DNA from: Flavobacteriia bacterium
GTDB taxonomy: Bacteria > Bacteroidota > Bacteroidia > Flavobacteriales_D > Crocinitomicaceae
Assembly (NCBI GenBank): GCA_947455255.1
Contig: CANGOA010000013.1
Coordinates: forward strand, 1 to 35,037
Length of the DNA: 35,037 bases
Reading direction: 5' to 3'
The position numbers and the translations under genes are program-made. Shown in pieces: positions 1 through 7,758 of this stretch. The notes under the pieces were generated by a model that saw only the letters and a list, made by a program, of their open reading frames with translations, was not told the origin of the DNA and searched no databases. Every line of letters begins with the position of its first letter. The stretch's first letter is position 1.

Positions 1-1899
1 ATTGTAAATAGAGAACATATTGATTTTACAATTACAAAAAAAGGGAAGGAATTTATTGCTACTGCAACAAATATAAATTTGAGAAAGATGCATCAAGCAT
101 TGTCTCGACCAGGAAATGGGTTTTCGTCAGAACGTAAGCAAACCTTTTCTTTTCCAATTTCAGATGCTGGAGTATTTGAACAGCAATTGATTAATAACAA
201 TAAAGATCTACAAGCTAATCATAAAACACCAATAAACTATCAGTCAGTAACAGAAACAGATTACTTCGGAAGTATCGTTGGTTTTTTATTACCGATTATA
301 GTTTTAATAGCAATTTGGATGTTCGTTATGCGTCGTATGGGCGGTGGTGCTGGCGGTGGCGGTCAAATTTTCAACATTGGTAAATCTCGAGCGCAGTTGT
401 ACGATAAAGGTAAGTCTACAAATATTACGTTTGAAGATGTTGCAGGATTGACTGGAGCAAAAGAAGAGATTCAAGAAATTGTTGAGTTCTTAAAAAATCC
501 AAAACGATATACAGATTTAGGTGCAAAAATTCCAAAAGGTGCTTTATTAGTAGGACCTCCAGGAACTGGTAAGACTTTGTTAGCTAAAGCAGTAGCTGGA
601 GAAGCGAAAGTTCCTTTCTTCTCTTTGTCCGGGTCTGATTTCGTGGAAATGTTTGTTGGAGTAGGAGCTTCTCGTGTTCGTGATTTGTTTAAACAAGCAA
701 AAGAAAAAGCGCCAGCAATAATTTTTATTGATGAGATTGATGCGATTGGTCGTGCTAGAGGAAAAAGTAATGGCTTTAGTTCTAATGACGAACGTGAAAA
801 CACACTTAACCAATTATTGACAGAAATGGATGGTTTTGGCACCAATTCTGGGGTAATTATTTTGGCTGCAACCAACCGTGCAGATGTATTGGATAGTGCA
901 TTGATGCGTGCAGGTCGTTTTGATCGTCAGATTTATGTGGATATGCCAGATATTAATGAGCGTAAAGCGATTTTTAATGTTCATTTAAAACCGTTGAAAT
1001 TACACGAAGCTTTGGATATCGAATTTTTGGCAAAACAAACACCTGGATTCTCAGGAGCTGACATAGCTAATTTGTGTAACGAAGCAGCGTTGATTGCTGC
1101 TCGTCATGGAAAAACGAGTGTGGAGAAACAAGATTTCTTAGACGCTGTGGATCGTATCGTTGGAGGTTTAGAGAAGAAAAATAAAATCATTACTAAATCG
1201 GAGAAAAAATCGATTGCTTATCACGAGGCTGGACATGCTACAACTTCTTGGTTGTTAGAATATGCTTCGCCATTAGTAAAAGTTACCATCGTTCCTCGTG
1301 GACGTTCTCTAGGTGCTGCTTGGTATTTGCCAGAAGAAAGAAGTATTACTACTACAGAGCAAATTACAGATGAAATTTGTACTGCCTTGGGAGGTAGAGC
1401 TGCTGAAGAATTAATATTTGGTAAAATATCAACAGGTGCATTAAGCGATTTAGAAAAAGTAACCAAACAAGCTTATGCAATGGTTACTATTTATGGTTTA
1501 AATAAAAAAGTAGGTAATATTTCTTATTACGATTCACAAGGACGAGATTCATTTACTAAGCCATATTCTGAAGAAACAGCCAAAACAATCGATGAAGAAG
1601 TAAGTATCATCATTGAAACTCAATACCAACGTGCGCTACAAATTCTTAGAGATAATCAAGACAAATTAACTGCATTAGCGGATAAATTACTTGAATTTGA
1701 AGTGATTTTCAAAGAAGATTTGGAAGAAATTTTTGGTAAACGTCAATGGGAGAAAGAAGAAGAGGTAGAAATTAAAACGGATGATGTTGTTTTACAGGCA
1801 GGTAATGAAGTTACAGAAGTAGATGAAACTTCCAATGAACAAGAAGTTGTTTCTATAGATTCTATTTCAGAAGAAAAGGAAACTCCTACTGCAGAATAA
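1..1899 (+). CDS. ftsH: ATP-dependent zinc metalloprotease FtsH (5' truncated by window edge)
   Basis: Membrane-bound AAA+ protease that extracts and degrades misfolded or regulatory membrane proteins. The frame is open from base 1, so the first Met at 79 is internal; 632 residues are present and roughly the first transmembrane helix is missing. In order: end of the periplasmic domain, second TM helix (about 265-335), a Gly-rich linker, Walker A GPPGTGKT at about 553-576, Walker B IIFIDEID at about 718-740, SRH region with RAGRFDR, then the zinc motif HEAGH at 1222-1236 and the downstream acidic ligand in GALSDLEK. The C-terminal tail is Glu-rich. It is followed by a clear terminator, so cdsA is probably transcribed separately. 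Identification is very secure. Confidence 0.97.
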   Translation: MVNREHIDFTITKKGKEFIATATNINLRKMHQALSRPGNGFSSERKQTFSFPISDAGVFEQQLINNNKDLQANHKTPINYQSVTETDYFGSIVGFLLPIIVLIAIWMFVMRRMGGGAGGGGQIFNIGKSRAQLYDKGKSTNITFEDVAGLTGAKEEIQEIVEFLKNPKRYTDLGAKIPKGALLVGPPGTGKTLLAKAVAGEAKVPFFSLSGSDFVEMFVGVGASRVRDLFKQAKEKAPAIIFIDEIDAIGRARGKSNGFSSNDERENTLNQLLTEMDGFGTNSGVIILAATNRADVLDSALMRAGRFDRQIYVDMPDINERKAIFNVHLKPLKLHEALDIEFLAKQTPGFSGADIANLCNEAALIAARHGKTSVEKQDFLDAVDRIVGGLEKKNKIITKSEKKSIAYHEAGHATTSWLLEYASPLVKVTIVPRGRSLGAAWYLPEERSITTTEQITDEICTALGGRAAEELIFGKISTGALSDLEKVTKQAYAMVTIYGLNKKVGNISYYDSQGRDSFTKPYSEETAKTIDEEVSIIIETQYQRALQILRDNQDKLTALADKLLEFEVIFKEDLEEIFGKRQWEKEEEVEIKTDDVVLQAGNEVTEVDETSNEQEVVSIDSISEEKETPTAE

Positions 1900-1916
1900 T
1901 TTATATTTTTTAAATT

Positions 1917-1948
1917 AAACCATACTCTTTATCAGTATGGTTTTTTTA
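1917..1948 (+). terminator. Rho-independent terminator after ftsH
   Basis: Perfect 9-bp stem AAACCATAC (1917-1925) / GTATGGTTT (1935-1943) with a 9-nt loop and a T run reaching 1947. It lies 18 nt after the ftsH stop and just before cdsA. Confidence 0.85.
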
Positions 1949-1956
1949 TTTTATCT

Positions 1957-2781
1957 ATGAGTAATATTTTACAAAGAACTATAACAGGAGCTTTTTTTGT
2001 GGCTTTAATCATTGGTTCAATTTTAGTCGGTAATTACACTACAATTGCTGTTTTTTCTATCTTTTTAGTACTTGGTTTAATAGAATATTTTAAATTATTT
2101 AAAGAAAATAAAATTGTTCAGCTAAAATGGGTGATGCCTGTTATAGTTTCACTAATCATTTATATGCTATTATTATGTAGCCTACTAGGGGATTTAAATA
2201 ATAAACTTGTTGTTGCTTTAATTATTCCTATTTTGCTATTGTTAATGATGACCGAATTATGGCGAAAGAAAACAAATCCACTGGTTAATTTAGGAATTCA
2301 ATTATTTGGTTTTTTCTATTTGGTGATTCCTTTTTTCCTAACAGTTTATATACGTTCTAATGATAATGAATTTGGTGGATATACTTTAGTAGGTATGTAT
2401 ATTTTGATTTGGTCAAATGACACATTTGCATACTTGTCTGGAAGATTTTTCGGAAAAACAAAATTGTTTGAACGTATTTCACCTAAAAAAACATGGGAAG
2501 GAACAATTGGCGGTGTAATTTTGACATTGGCGATAGGGTTATTATTAGGTTATTTAGATAAAGAAAGAGGTGTGTATTTTTGGTTACCAGCTGCAATGAT
2601 TGTTGTTCCTGGAGCAATATTTGGAGATTTATTGGAGTCTTTATTTAAAAGAAGTTTAAACATAAAAGATTCTGGGAATATACTGCCAGGTCATGGTGGT
2701 ATACTCGATCGTTTTGACGCTGCATTGTTTACAATTCCATTTTTCTTTTGTTGGTGGACCATTTGGAGCTTGATTGCATAG
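1957..2781 (+). CDS. cdsA: Phosphatidate cytidylyltransferase
   Basis: Makes CDP-diacylglycerol from phosphatidate and CTP, the branch point of bacterial phospholipid synthesis, in the inner membrane. The protein (274 aa, normal length) is built of hydrophobic helices throughout and ends with the family signature at residues about 228-254: SLFKR, then KDSG, then LPGHGGILDRFD, carrying the metal-binding Asp residues. The ATG follows the ftsH terminator by only about 9 nt. Psd follows after 64 nt, so two consecutive enzymes of phosphatidylethanolamine synthesis are adjacent; only the serine transferase step is missing here. Confidence 0.95.
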   Translation: MSNILQRTITGAFFVALIIGSILVGNYTTIAVFSIFLVLGLIEYFKLFKENKIVQLKWVMPVIVSLIIYMLLLCSLLGDLNNKLVVALIIPILLLLMMTELWRKKTNPLVNLGIQLFGFFYLVIPFFLTVYIRSNDNEFGGYTLVGMYILIWSNDTFAYLSGRFFGKTKLFERISPKKTWEGTIGGVILTLAIGLLLGYLDKERGVYFWLPAAMIVVPGAIFGDLLESLFKRSLNIKDSGNILPGHGGILDRFDAALFTIPFFFCWWTIWSLIA

Positions 2782-2822
2782 AACTAAAATGCGTAGTAGG
2801 TCGCTAATTCCTTAATTCTTAT

Positions 2823-2830
2823 TATTTTTG
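2823..2830 (+). promoter_or_regulatory. Candidate Bacteroidota -7 promoter element (psd)
   Basis: TATTTTTG matches the Bacteroidota sigma-A -7 consensus TAnnTTTG and lies 15 nt before the chosen psd ATG, giving a leader of about 10 nt. No clear -33 TTG is seen at the usual spacing. Confidence 0.45.
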
Positions 2831-2845
2831 CTCAAAATTTATAAA

Positions 2846-3517
2846 ATGAAATTACACAGAGAAGGTTATTTGATTATGGCAATTGCATTCGTGTTGTTGT
2901 CAGGAGTTCATGTAGGAAACTATTTTTTATACCAGTCATTAGGATGGACTTGGTTGTATGCTTTATTAACGATTGCAGAAATCGTTATGATGTATTTAGT
3001 AGTTCAATTTTTTAGAGTTCCTAATATTACTCCTGTTTTTGGAGAGTACGATATTCTTTGTCCTGCAGATGGAAAAGTAGTTGTTATTGAAGAGACCGAA
3101 GAAAATGAGTATTTTAAAGATCGTCGTATACAAGTTTCTATTTTTATGTCGCCTTTAAATGTACATGCGAATTTTAACCCAATCTCAGGGATTATAAAAT
3201 ATGTAAAGTACCACAAAGGTTTGTTTTTAGTTGCGTGGCACCCTAAGAGTTCTACAGATAATGAACGTTCTACGGTTGTAACACAACACGCTTCTGGAAA
3301 AGAAGTCTTGTTTCGTCAAATTGCGGGTGCTGTTGCTCGTCGTATTTGTTATTATGTGGAAGAAGGTCAGCAAGTAACAACAGGTTCTGAATATGGTTTT
3401 ATCAAGTTTGGATCTCGTATCGATTTGTTTTTACCTTTAGGAACTACAATAAATGTTAAAATTGGTGATGTTGTCAAAGGACGTATCACAAAAGTTGGTG
3501 AATTATCGAAAGATTAA
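2846..3517 (+). CDS. psd: Phosphatidylserine decarboxylase family protein
   Basis: Converts phosphatidylserine to phosphatidylethanolamine, acting at the inner membrane. The 223-aa length and the short form without the long N-terminal part of E. coli Psd match the compact Psd class found in Bacteroidota. Two hydrophobic segments lie near the N-terminus (about residues 9-50), followed by the domain with CPADGKV, MSPLNVHAN and a C-terminal FGSRID. G189-S190 is the expected self-cleavage site, the Ser becoming the pyruvoyl cofactor. The frame extends 18 nt further to a TTG at 2828, but this TTG is the end of a TATTTTTG promoter element, so the ATG at 2846 is preferred. Confidence 0.93.
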   Translation: MKLHREGYLIMAIAFVLLSGVHVGNYFLYQSLGWTWLYALLTIAEIVMMYLVVQFFRVPNITPVFGEYDILCPADGKVVVIEETEENEYFKDRRIQVSIFMSPLNVHANFNPISGIIKYVKYHKGLFLVAWHPKSSTDNERSTVVTQHASGKEVLFRQIAGAVARRICYYVEEGQQVTTGSEYGFIKFGSRIDLFLPLGTTINVKIGDVVKGRITKVGELSKD

Positions 3518-3548
3518 TTATCTTTAATATAACCTAAAACCTATACCT

Positions 3549-3788
3549 ATGAAAAAAATAATTTTAAGTTTGTCAGTTGTTGCTATGTTAGGAGCAGTTT
3601 CTTTACCAGTATTCGCTTCTACTTCTGTTGATCAACAACAAGAGCAAAAGAAAGATGACGATAAGAAAAAATGTTGTAAAGACGATAAAAAATGTGACAA
3701 GGACGCAAAGAAATGCGATAAAGACGATAAAAAATGTGACAAGAAAGATAAAAAATCTTGTTGTGCTAAAGGAAAAAAAGCAGAATAA
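3549..3788 (+). CDS. Small secreted Lys/Asp/Cys-rich repeat protein
   Basis: Unrecognised 79-aa protein. Residues 1-23 form a typical Sec signal peptide (KK start, hydrophobic core, cleavage after VFA). The mature part of about 55 residues consists almost only of Lys, Asp and Cys, with a heptad of the form DKKCDKD repeated about three times, flanked by CC pairs, seven cysteines in all. This could be a periplasmic metal-binding or redox-sensitive peptide, or a disordered polyampholyte; nothing in the sequence decides. The repeat is also visible in DNA as a perfect 25-bp direct repeat. It has its own terminator and is monocistronic or follows psd at 31 nt. The secretion signal favours this frame over the overlapping +1 frame. 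Confidence 0.8.
   Translation: MKKIILSLSVVAMLGAVSLPVFASTSVDQQQEQKKDDDKKKCCKDDKKCDKDAKKCDKDDKKCDKKDKKSCCAKGKKAE
3677..3743 (+). repeat. 25-bp direct repeat inside the Lys/Asp/Cys gene
   Basis: An identical 25-bp string beginning TAAAGACGAT occurs at 3677-3701 and 3719-3743, offset by 42 bp, that is two 21-bp (seven-codon) units; the intervening unit is a diverged copy. It encodes the DKKCDK heptads and points to growth by in-frame tandem duplication. Confidence 0.9.
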
Positions 3789-3791
3789 TTC

Positions 3792-3816
3792 AAAGCCACC
3801 GCAAGGTGGCTTTTTT
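3792..3816 (+). terminator. Rho-independent terminator after the Lys/Asp/Cys gene
   Basis: Stem AAAGCCACC (3792-3800) / GGTGGCTTT (3805-3813) closed by a GCAA tetraloop of the GNRA type, followed by T residues. One of the strongest hairpins in the window. Confidence 0.92.
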
Positions 3817-3874
3817 GTTGTTATATACTGAATAGATCTTTACGAAAGAAAGGCCTTAATTTCTTAATGGTGAA

Positions 3875-4330
3875 TCACATCTCGCTATACTTAGGCAATC
3901 CTTCTAGTTCAATTATCTTTTGTTGGACTCGGTCTACAAAATAAAATTTATGGTGTATTCCATTACTCAACCATAAATAATTTGCTTGTATTTTGGAATT
4001 GTATTGTGCAATTTGATGTAGAACTTTTTCGTTTATTGAAATTTCAGGAGCTTTACATTCTACCAATACTTTCACTTTTTTATCGTTACCATATACCAAG
4101 ATATCACAACGTCGATCTAATGTGTTTACCTTAATACCTGCTTCGGAAGAGATGAGTCCTACTGGTGTCGCTAGTTGATGGATGAGGTAATGGATGATGT
4201 GTTGACGCACCCATTCCTCAGGGGTCAATACCAAATTCTTTTTACGAACCACACAAAATACCGAAATCACTTCGTTTTTACGCGAAAGTCGTAAAGGAGC
4301 GCGAGGAAGGTTTAAGGCGGTGAGGTTCAT
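3875..4330 (-). CDS. HsdR N-terminal-like PD-(D/E)XK fold protein
   Basis: A 151-aa protein resembling the N-terminal nuclease domain of type I restriction subunit HsdR (HSDR_N family), without helicase domains. Visible features: LTPEEWVRQH (residues 35-44), the nuclease-like core E63, D76 in RRCDILVYG, E91-x-K93 in VECKAP, and Q106 in HQIAQY. Bacteroidota genomes commonly carry such a short protein next to holA, as here where it is divergent from holA by 89 nt. No hsdM or hsdS is nearby, so it is not a restriction system in this window. Whether it cuts DNA is unknown; a repair or replication-linked role is inference from position only. Confidence 0.82.
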   Translation of the reverse strand: MNLTALNLPRAPLRLSRKNEVISVFCVVRKKNLVLTPEEWVRQHIIHYLIHQLATPVGLISSEAGIKVNTLDRRCDILVYGNDKKVKVLVECKAPEISINEKVLHQIAQYNSKIQANYLWLSNGIHHKFYFVDRVQQKIIELEGLPKYSEM

Positions 4331-4407
4331 AGGTTAAAATTAATAATTTTTAATAACTCATAATCCATAACCTAAAATCCTTAATTCCTTATTCCACATT
4401 CTTTTCT

Positions 4408-4415
4408 TATCTTTG
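4408..4415 (+). promoter_or_regulatory. Candidate -7 promoter element (holA operon)
   Basis: TATCTTTG fits TAnnTTTG exactly and ends only 4 nt before the holA ATG, so the transcript would begin at or next to the start codon. No -33 TTG is evident in the AT-rich sequence upstream. Confidence 0.4.
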
Positions 4416-4419
4416 ATTC

Positions 4420-5418
4420 ATGGATTTCAAGTCGCTTTTACAAGCCATCAAGAATAAGGATTTTAAGCCAGTGTATTTATTGCATGGGGAAGAACCGTAT
4501 TATATTGATGTCTTAACCAAAGAGATTCAATTACAGGTGTTAGAAGATCACGAACGTGACTTTAATGAAACGGTAGTGTATGGAAAAGATGCGGATGTAT
4601 TAGCAATTATTTCGGAGGCTAAAGGCTATCCCATGATGGCGGAACGTCGCTTGGTGATTGTCCGTGAAGCGCAAGACTTGAAAGACATCGATAAGTTAGA
4701 GAGTTACCTCGAAAACCCAAATCCTACGACGGTATTAGTGTTGGCGCACAAATACAAAAAGGTGGATGCCCGCAAAAAGTTTGTAAAAAACTTACCTAAA
4801 GTAGGGGAGGTATTCGTTTCGGATAAGGTCCGCGACTATCAATTGGTCGATTGGATTACGAAATACTTAGCTACGACCGATTACAAGATTACTTCCAAAG
4901 CAAGTATGTTACTTGCTGATTTTTTAGGAAATGACCTTGCGAGAATTACCAATGAATTAGATAAGTTGGCCATTCTGTTAGAGAAAGGAACGACGATCAA
5001 TGAGGTTCACATCGAAGAGAATATTGGAATTTCTAAAGATTACAATGTTTTTGAGTTGACCAAGGCACTTGGCGATAAAGATTTTTATAAAGCAATGCAA
5101 ATCATTCATTACTTTAAAAATAATCCAAAATCGGGACCTTTGGTGGTTGTTATTTCATCGTGTTACACCTTTTTTAGTCAATTGATGCGTGTGCATTTCG
5201 CAACAGATAAATCACAGAATGGAATTGCGCAATCCGTGAAAGTACATCCTTTTGTGGCAGGCGAATTGCTGAAAAATGCGCGAATGTATAATCCGAAAAA
5301 AGTCGCAGCGAATATTTCCGTGTTGTACGAATACGATTTAAAGTCGAAAGGAATTAATAATTCGAATTTTACAGAAGCACAATTAATGGAAGAAATGATG
5401 TTTAAATTAATTCATTAA
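4420..5418 (+). CDS. holA: DNA polymerase III subunit delta
   Basis: Clamp-loader subunit that opens the beta sliding clamp. The 332-aa length is standard. N-terminal YLLHGEEPYYID (about residues 19-30) is the family's degenerate AAA+ start, followed by conserved segments such as MMAERRLVIVREAQ and, in the lid/collar region, FLGNDLARITNELDKLAIL; the C-terminal part is helical. First gene of a compact plus-strand run: rsmE starts 1 nt after its stop, then an overlapping DUF4159 gene and rluA, so these four are probably one operon. Confidence 0.93.
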   Translation: MDFKSLLQAIKNKDFKPVYLLHGEEPYYIDVLTKEIQLQVLEDHERDFNETVVYGKDADVLAIISEAKGYPMMAERRLVIVREAQDLKDIDKLESYLENPNPTTVLVLAHKYKKVDARKKFVKNLPKVGEVFVSDKVRDYQLVDWITKYLATTDYKITSKASMLLADFLGNDLARITNELDKLAILLEKGTTINEVHIEENIGISKDYNVFELTKALGDKDFYKAMQIIHYFKNNPKSGPLVVVISSCYTFFSQLMRVHFATDKSQNGIAQSVKVHPFVAGELLKNARMYNPKKVAANISVLYEYDLKSKGINNSNFTEAQLMEEMMFKLIH

Positions 5419-5419
5419 G

Positions 5420-6118
5420 ATGCATTTATTCTACGTTCCAAAACTAACTCCAACGACAAAATCGATCTATTTATCAGAAGATGAATCCAAACATGCGTGC
5501 CGTGTCTTGCGTTTGAAAATGAACGATGAGGTAAGTTTGTTGGATGGGGTAGGCGGTGTGTATCATGCACGTATCGAAGAAGATAATCCGAAAAAATGCT
5601 TGTTGCAGATTATGGCTGTAACACAAGAAATAAAACCAACCCACGAAGTACATATTGCGATTGCTCCAACCAAAAACATGGACCGCATAGAATGGTTTGT
5701 AGAGAAGGCAACGGAAATAGGAATGACGGAGTTAACCTTGCTAATTTGCGACCATTCCGAACGAAAAATCGTGAAAACGGAACGTTTGGAGAAAATTTTG
5801 ATTTCAGCAATGAAACAATCGAAACGAACGTTTATTCCTAAATTAAATGCTGTAGTTACGTTTTCTGAATTTATGAAACAACATACGCAAGGTGCTTTGG
5901 CGCATTGTGAAGAGGGAGAAAAAAAGTCCTTGCCAACGGTATATAAAGCAAGTAATTATCCCATTCTCATAGGACCCGAAGGCGATTTTTCCACCAAAGA
6001 AATAGCTGCAGCGAAAACAAATGGGTTTGATTTTGTTGTTTTGGGAAATACACGTTTACGTACGGAAACAGCAGGACTATACGCATGTGTACAAGCTAAA
6101 ATGATAGCCGATGCGTAA
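5420..6118 (+). CDS. rsmE: 16S rRNA (uracil-1498-N3)-methyltransferase
   Basis: SPOUT-class methyltransferase that makes m3U1498 in 16S rRNA. The 232-aa protein has an N-terminal PUA-like part (SEDESKHACRVLRLKMNDEV, about residues 19-38) and the C-terminal knotted SAM-binding domain with KNMDRIEWFVEKATEIG, LIGPEGDF and LGNTRLRTETAGL, all characteristic of RsmE. It lies 1 nt after holA and its last codons overlap the start of the DUF4159 gene by 8 nt, which suggests translational coupling. Confidence 0.95.
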   Translation: MHLFYVPKLTPTTKSIYLSEDESKHACRVLRLKMNDEVSLLDGVGGVYHARIEEDNPKKCLLQIMAVTQEIKPTHEVHIAIAPTKNMDRIEWFVEKATEIGMTELTLLICDHSERKIVKTERLEKILISAMKQSKRTFIPKLNAVVTFSEFMKQHTQGALAHCEEGEKKSLPTVYKASNYPILIGPEGDFSTKEIAAAKTNGFDFVVLGNTRLRTETAGLYACVQAKMIADA

Positions 6119-6758
6119 GTTTTTTTTCGTATTCATGTTACTATGTACTTCGTTTGTCGGAGCACAATACACCTATCAATTGGCGGTATTGAAATACCAT
6201 GGTGGAGGAGATTATTATGCGAACCCGACTTCGTTACCTAACTTGATTTCTTTTTGTAATACGAATTTGAAAATGAAAATCAATCCCGAAGTTCCATACG
6301 TGGATGTGGGAAGTAAAGATTTGTTTCAATATCCTTTTATCCACATGACTGGCCATGGCAACGTTGTCTTTTCTAATGCTGAATTAGAAAATTTACGAAC
6401 CTATTTACAAGGAGGAGGATTTCTACATATCGATGATAATTATGGAATGGATGCATACATTCGTTCGCAATTAAAGAAATTATTTCCAGAAAATGAATTA
6501 GTAGAGTTACCACCTACGCATCCTATATTTCATCAGAAGTACGATTTCAATGGTTTGCCTAAGATACATGAGCACGATGATAAAGCACCAAAGGCGTATG
6601 CTATTATTTTTAATGGAAAAGTAGTTTGTTTATACACCTATGAAACCGATTTAGGGGATGGTTGGGAAAATCAATCGGTACACAACGATTCACCAGAAAA
6701 AAGAACACAAGCATTGCAAATGGGAGCAAATATTCTCCAGTATGCATTTTCAAGATAA
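6111..6758 (+). CDS. Exported DUF4159 domain protein
   Basis: A 215-aa protein with a Sec signal peptide (residues 1-18, cleavage near VGAQ). The mature part matches DUF4159 as I know it: LAVLKYHGGGDYYANP near the N-terminus, then HMTGHGNVVFS and GGGFLHIDDNYGMD, and a C-terminal segment with DLGDGWEN. The fold is thought to resemble a glutamine-amidotransferase-like Rossmann domain, but function is not established. It overlaps rsmE by 8 nt and precedes rluA by 12 nt; an exported protein inside an RNA-modification operon is a curious arrangement, although the coupling may be only transcriptional. Confidence 0.85.
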   Translation: MRKFFFVFMLLCTSFVGAQYTYQLAVLKYHGGGDYYANPTSLPNLISFCNTNLKMKINPEVPYVDVGSKDLFQYPFIHMTGHGNVVFSNAELENLRTYLQGGGFLHIDDNYGMDAYIRSQLKKLFPENELVELPPTHPIFHQKYDFNGLPKIHEHDDKAPKAYAIIFNGKVVCLYTYETDLGDGWENQSVHNDSPEKRTQALQMGANILQYAFSR

Positions 6759-6770
6759 GAAATAGAAATT

Positions 6771-7676
6771 ATGGCAATACGTAAAAAGATTACTCCAAAA
6801 GGAGCAGCACCAAGCATACAAAATTTTAAAGTTTCGAAAGATCACACCTTGTTTGCTTTTTTGAGTGAAGCGATGCCACACAAAGCACGTACTGCGTTAA
6901 AACTTATCTTGAAAAATCAGTTAATATCGGTAAATGGGATTGGTCAGACACACGTGAATTTTGCGTTGAAGGCAGGCGACACCGTTACTTTTGGTAAGAA
7001 AGCAGAAAAAGCGATTGAAATTCCAATTAAACTGGATATTCTTTTTGAGGATGCTTCTATTCTTGTGGTAAATAAACCAGAAGGTTTGTTGACCATGGGT
7101 ACAGACAAAGAGAAGCGTAAAACCATGTATGCTTACTTGAGTACCTATGTGAAAACGAAAGATCCAAATGCAAAAATATTTATTGTTCACCGTTTAGATC
7201 GTGAAACTTCCGGATTGTTAGTGTTTGCAAAATCCATGGATATCAAAAAAGTGTTGCAAAATGCGTGGAATGACGATACCAAACACCGTAAATACCTTGC
7301 GTTGGTTGAAGGATTGGTAAAAACACCTGCAGGAACCATTACTTCGTATTTGCGTGAAAGCAAAGCGTTGAAAGTGCATTCAAGTAAAAACGCTACATAC
7401 GGAAAAGAATCCATTACGCATTATAAAGTGATAGGAACGAAGAAAAACACTTCCTTATTAGAAGTTGTTTTAGAGACAGGTCGTAAAAACCAAATCCGCG
7501 TACACATGGAAGAAATTGGTCATCCTGTGGTGGGAGATAAGAAATATGGCGCTAAAACGAATCCGATTGGTCGTTTAGGTTTACATGCGTTGGAACTTGG
7601 ATTTAAACACCCTGTATCTGGAAAGGTGATTTCTTTTAAATCCAATGTACCAAGTAAATTTGTGATAAAGAATTAA
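6771..7676 (+). CDS. RluA-family RNA pseudouridine synthase
   Basis: Isomerises specific uridines in rRNA or tRNA. Residues 25-75 form an S4-like RNA-binding domain (TLFAFLSEAM ... ISVNG ... GDTVTF). The catalytic domain carries VVNKPEGLL (about 99-107) and the RluA signature HRLDRETSGLLVF with catalytic Asp143, then GRKNQIRVHM and GDKKYG. Length (301 aa) is normal. Which RluA subfamily (RluA, C or D target) cannot be told from the sequence. It is the last gene of the holA operon and shares a bidirectional terminator with fabD. Confidence 0.92.
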   Translation: MAIRKKITPKGAAPSIQNFKVSKDHTLFAFLSEAMPHKARTALKLILKNQLISVNGIGQTHVNFALKAGDTVTFGKKAEKAIEIPIKLDILFEDASILVVNKPEGLLTMGTDKEKRKTMYAYLSTYVKTKDPNAKIFIVHRLDRETSGLLVFAKSMDIKKVLQNAWNDDTKHRKYLALVEGLVKTPAGTITSYLRESKALKVHSSKNATYGKESITHYKVIGTKKNTSLLEVVLETGRKNQIRVHMEEIGHPVVGDKKYGAKTNPIGRLGLHALELGFKHPVSGKVISFKSNVPSKFVIKN

Positions 7677-7702
7677 GCTTCATTTGAATTTAAAATTTAT
7701 TC

Positions 7703-7741
7703 AAAAAAAAGGTCCGAAAATACTACTTTCGAACCTTTTTA
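7703..7741. terminator. Bidirectional terminator between rluA and fabD
   Basis: Convergent genes are separated by a hairpin GGTCCGAAA (7711-7719) / TTTCGAACC (7727-7735), flanked by an A run on the left (7703-7710) and a T run on the right, so it can serve both strands. On the minus strand the single mismatch becomes a U-G wobble, making it better for fabD. Confidence 0.85.
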
Positions 7742-7758
7742 TAAAGATAAAATTTAGA

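Noticed and set aside
79-81. ATG at 79 as the true start of ftsH
   Set aside because: The frame is open from base 1 and encodes the periplasmic part of FtsH before this Met; the first TM helix would be missing, so the gene is cut by the window edge.
3628-3831. Overlapping 67-codon frame (+1) across the Lys/Asp/Cys gene
   Set aside because: It has no signal peptide or start context, runs through the terminator hairpin, and arises from the low-complexity repeat.
3875-4330. Remnant of a type I restriction-modification system
   Set aside because: The protein is complete with family-typical length and start, and no hsdM or hsdS fragment is near; it fits the stand-alone Bacteroidota family.
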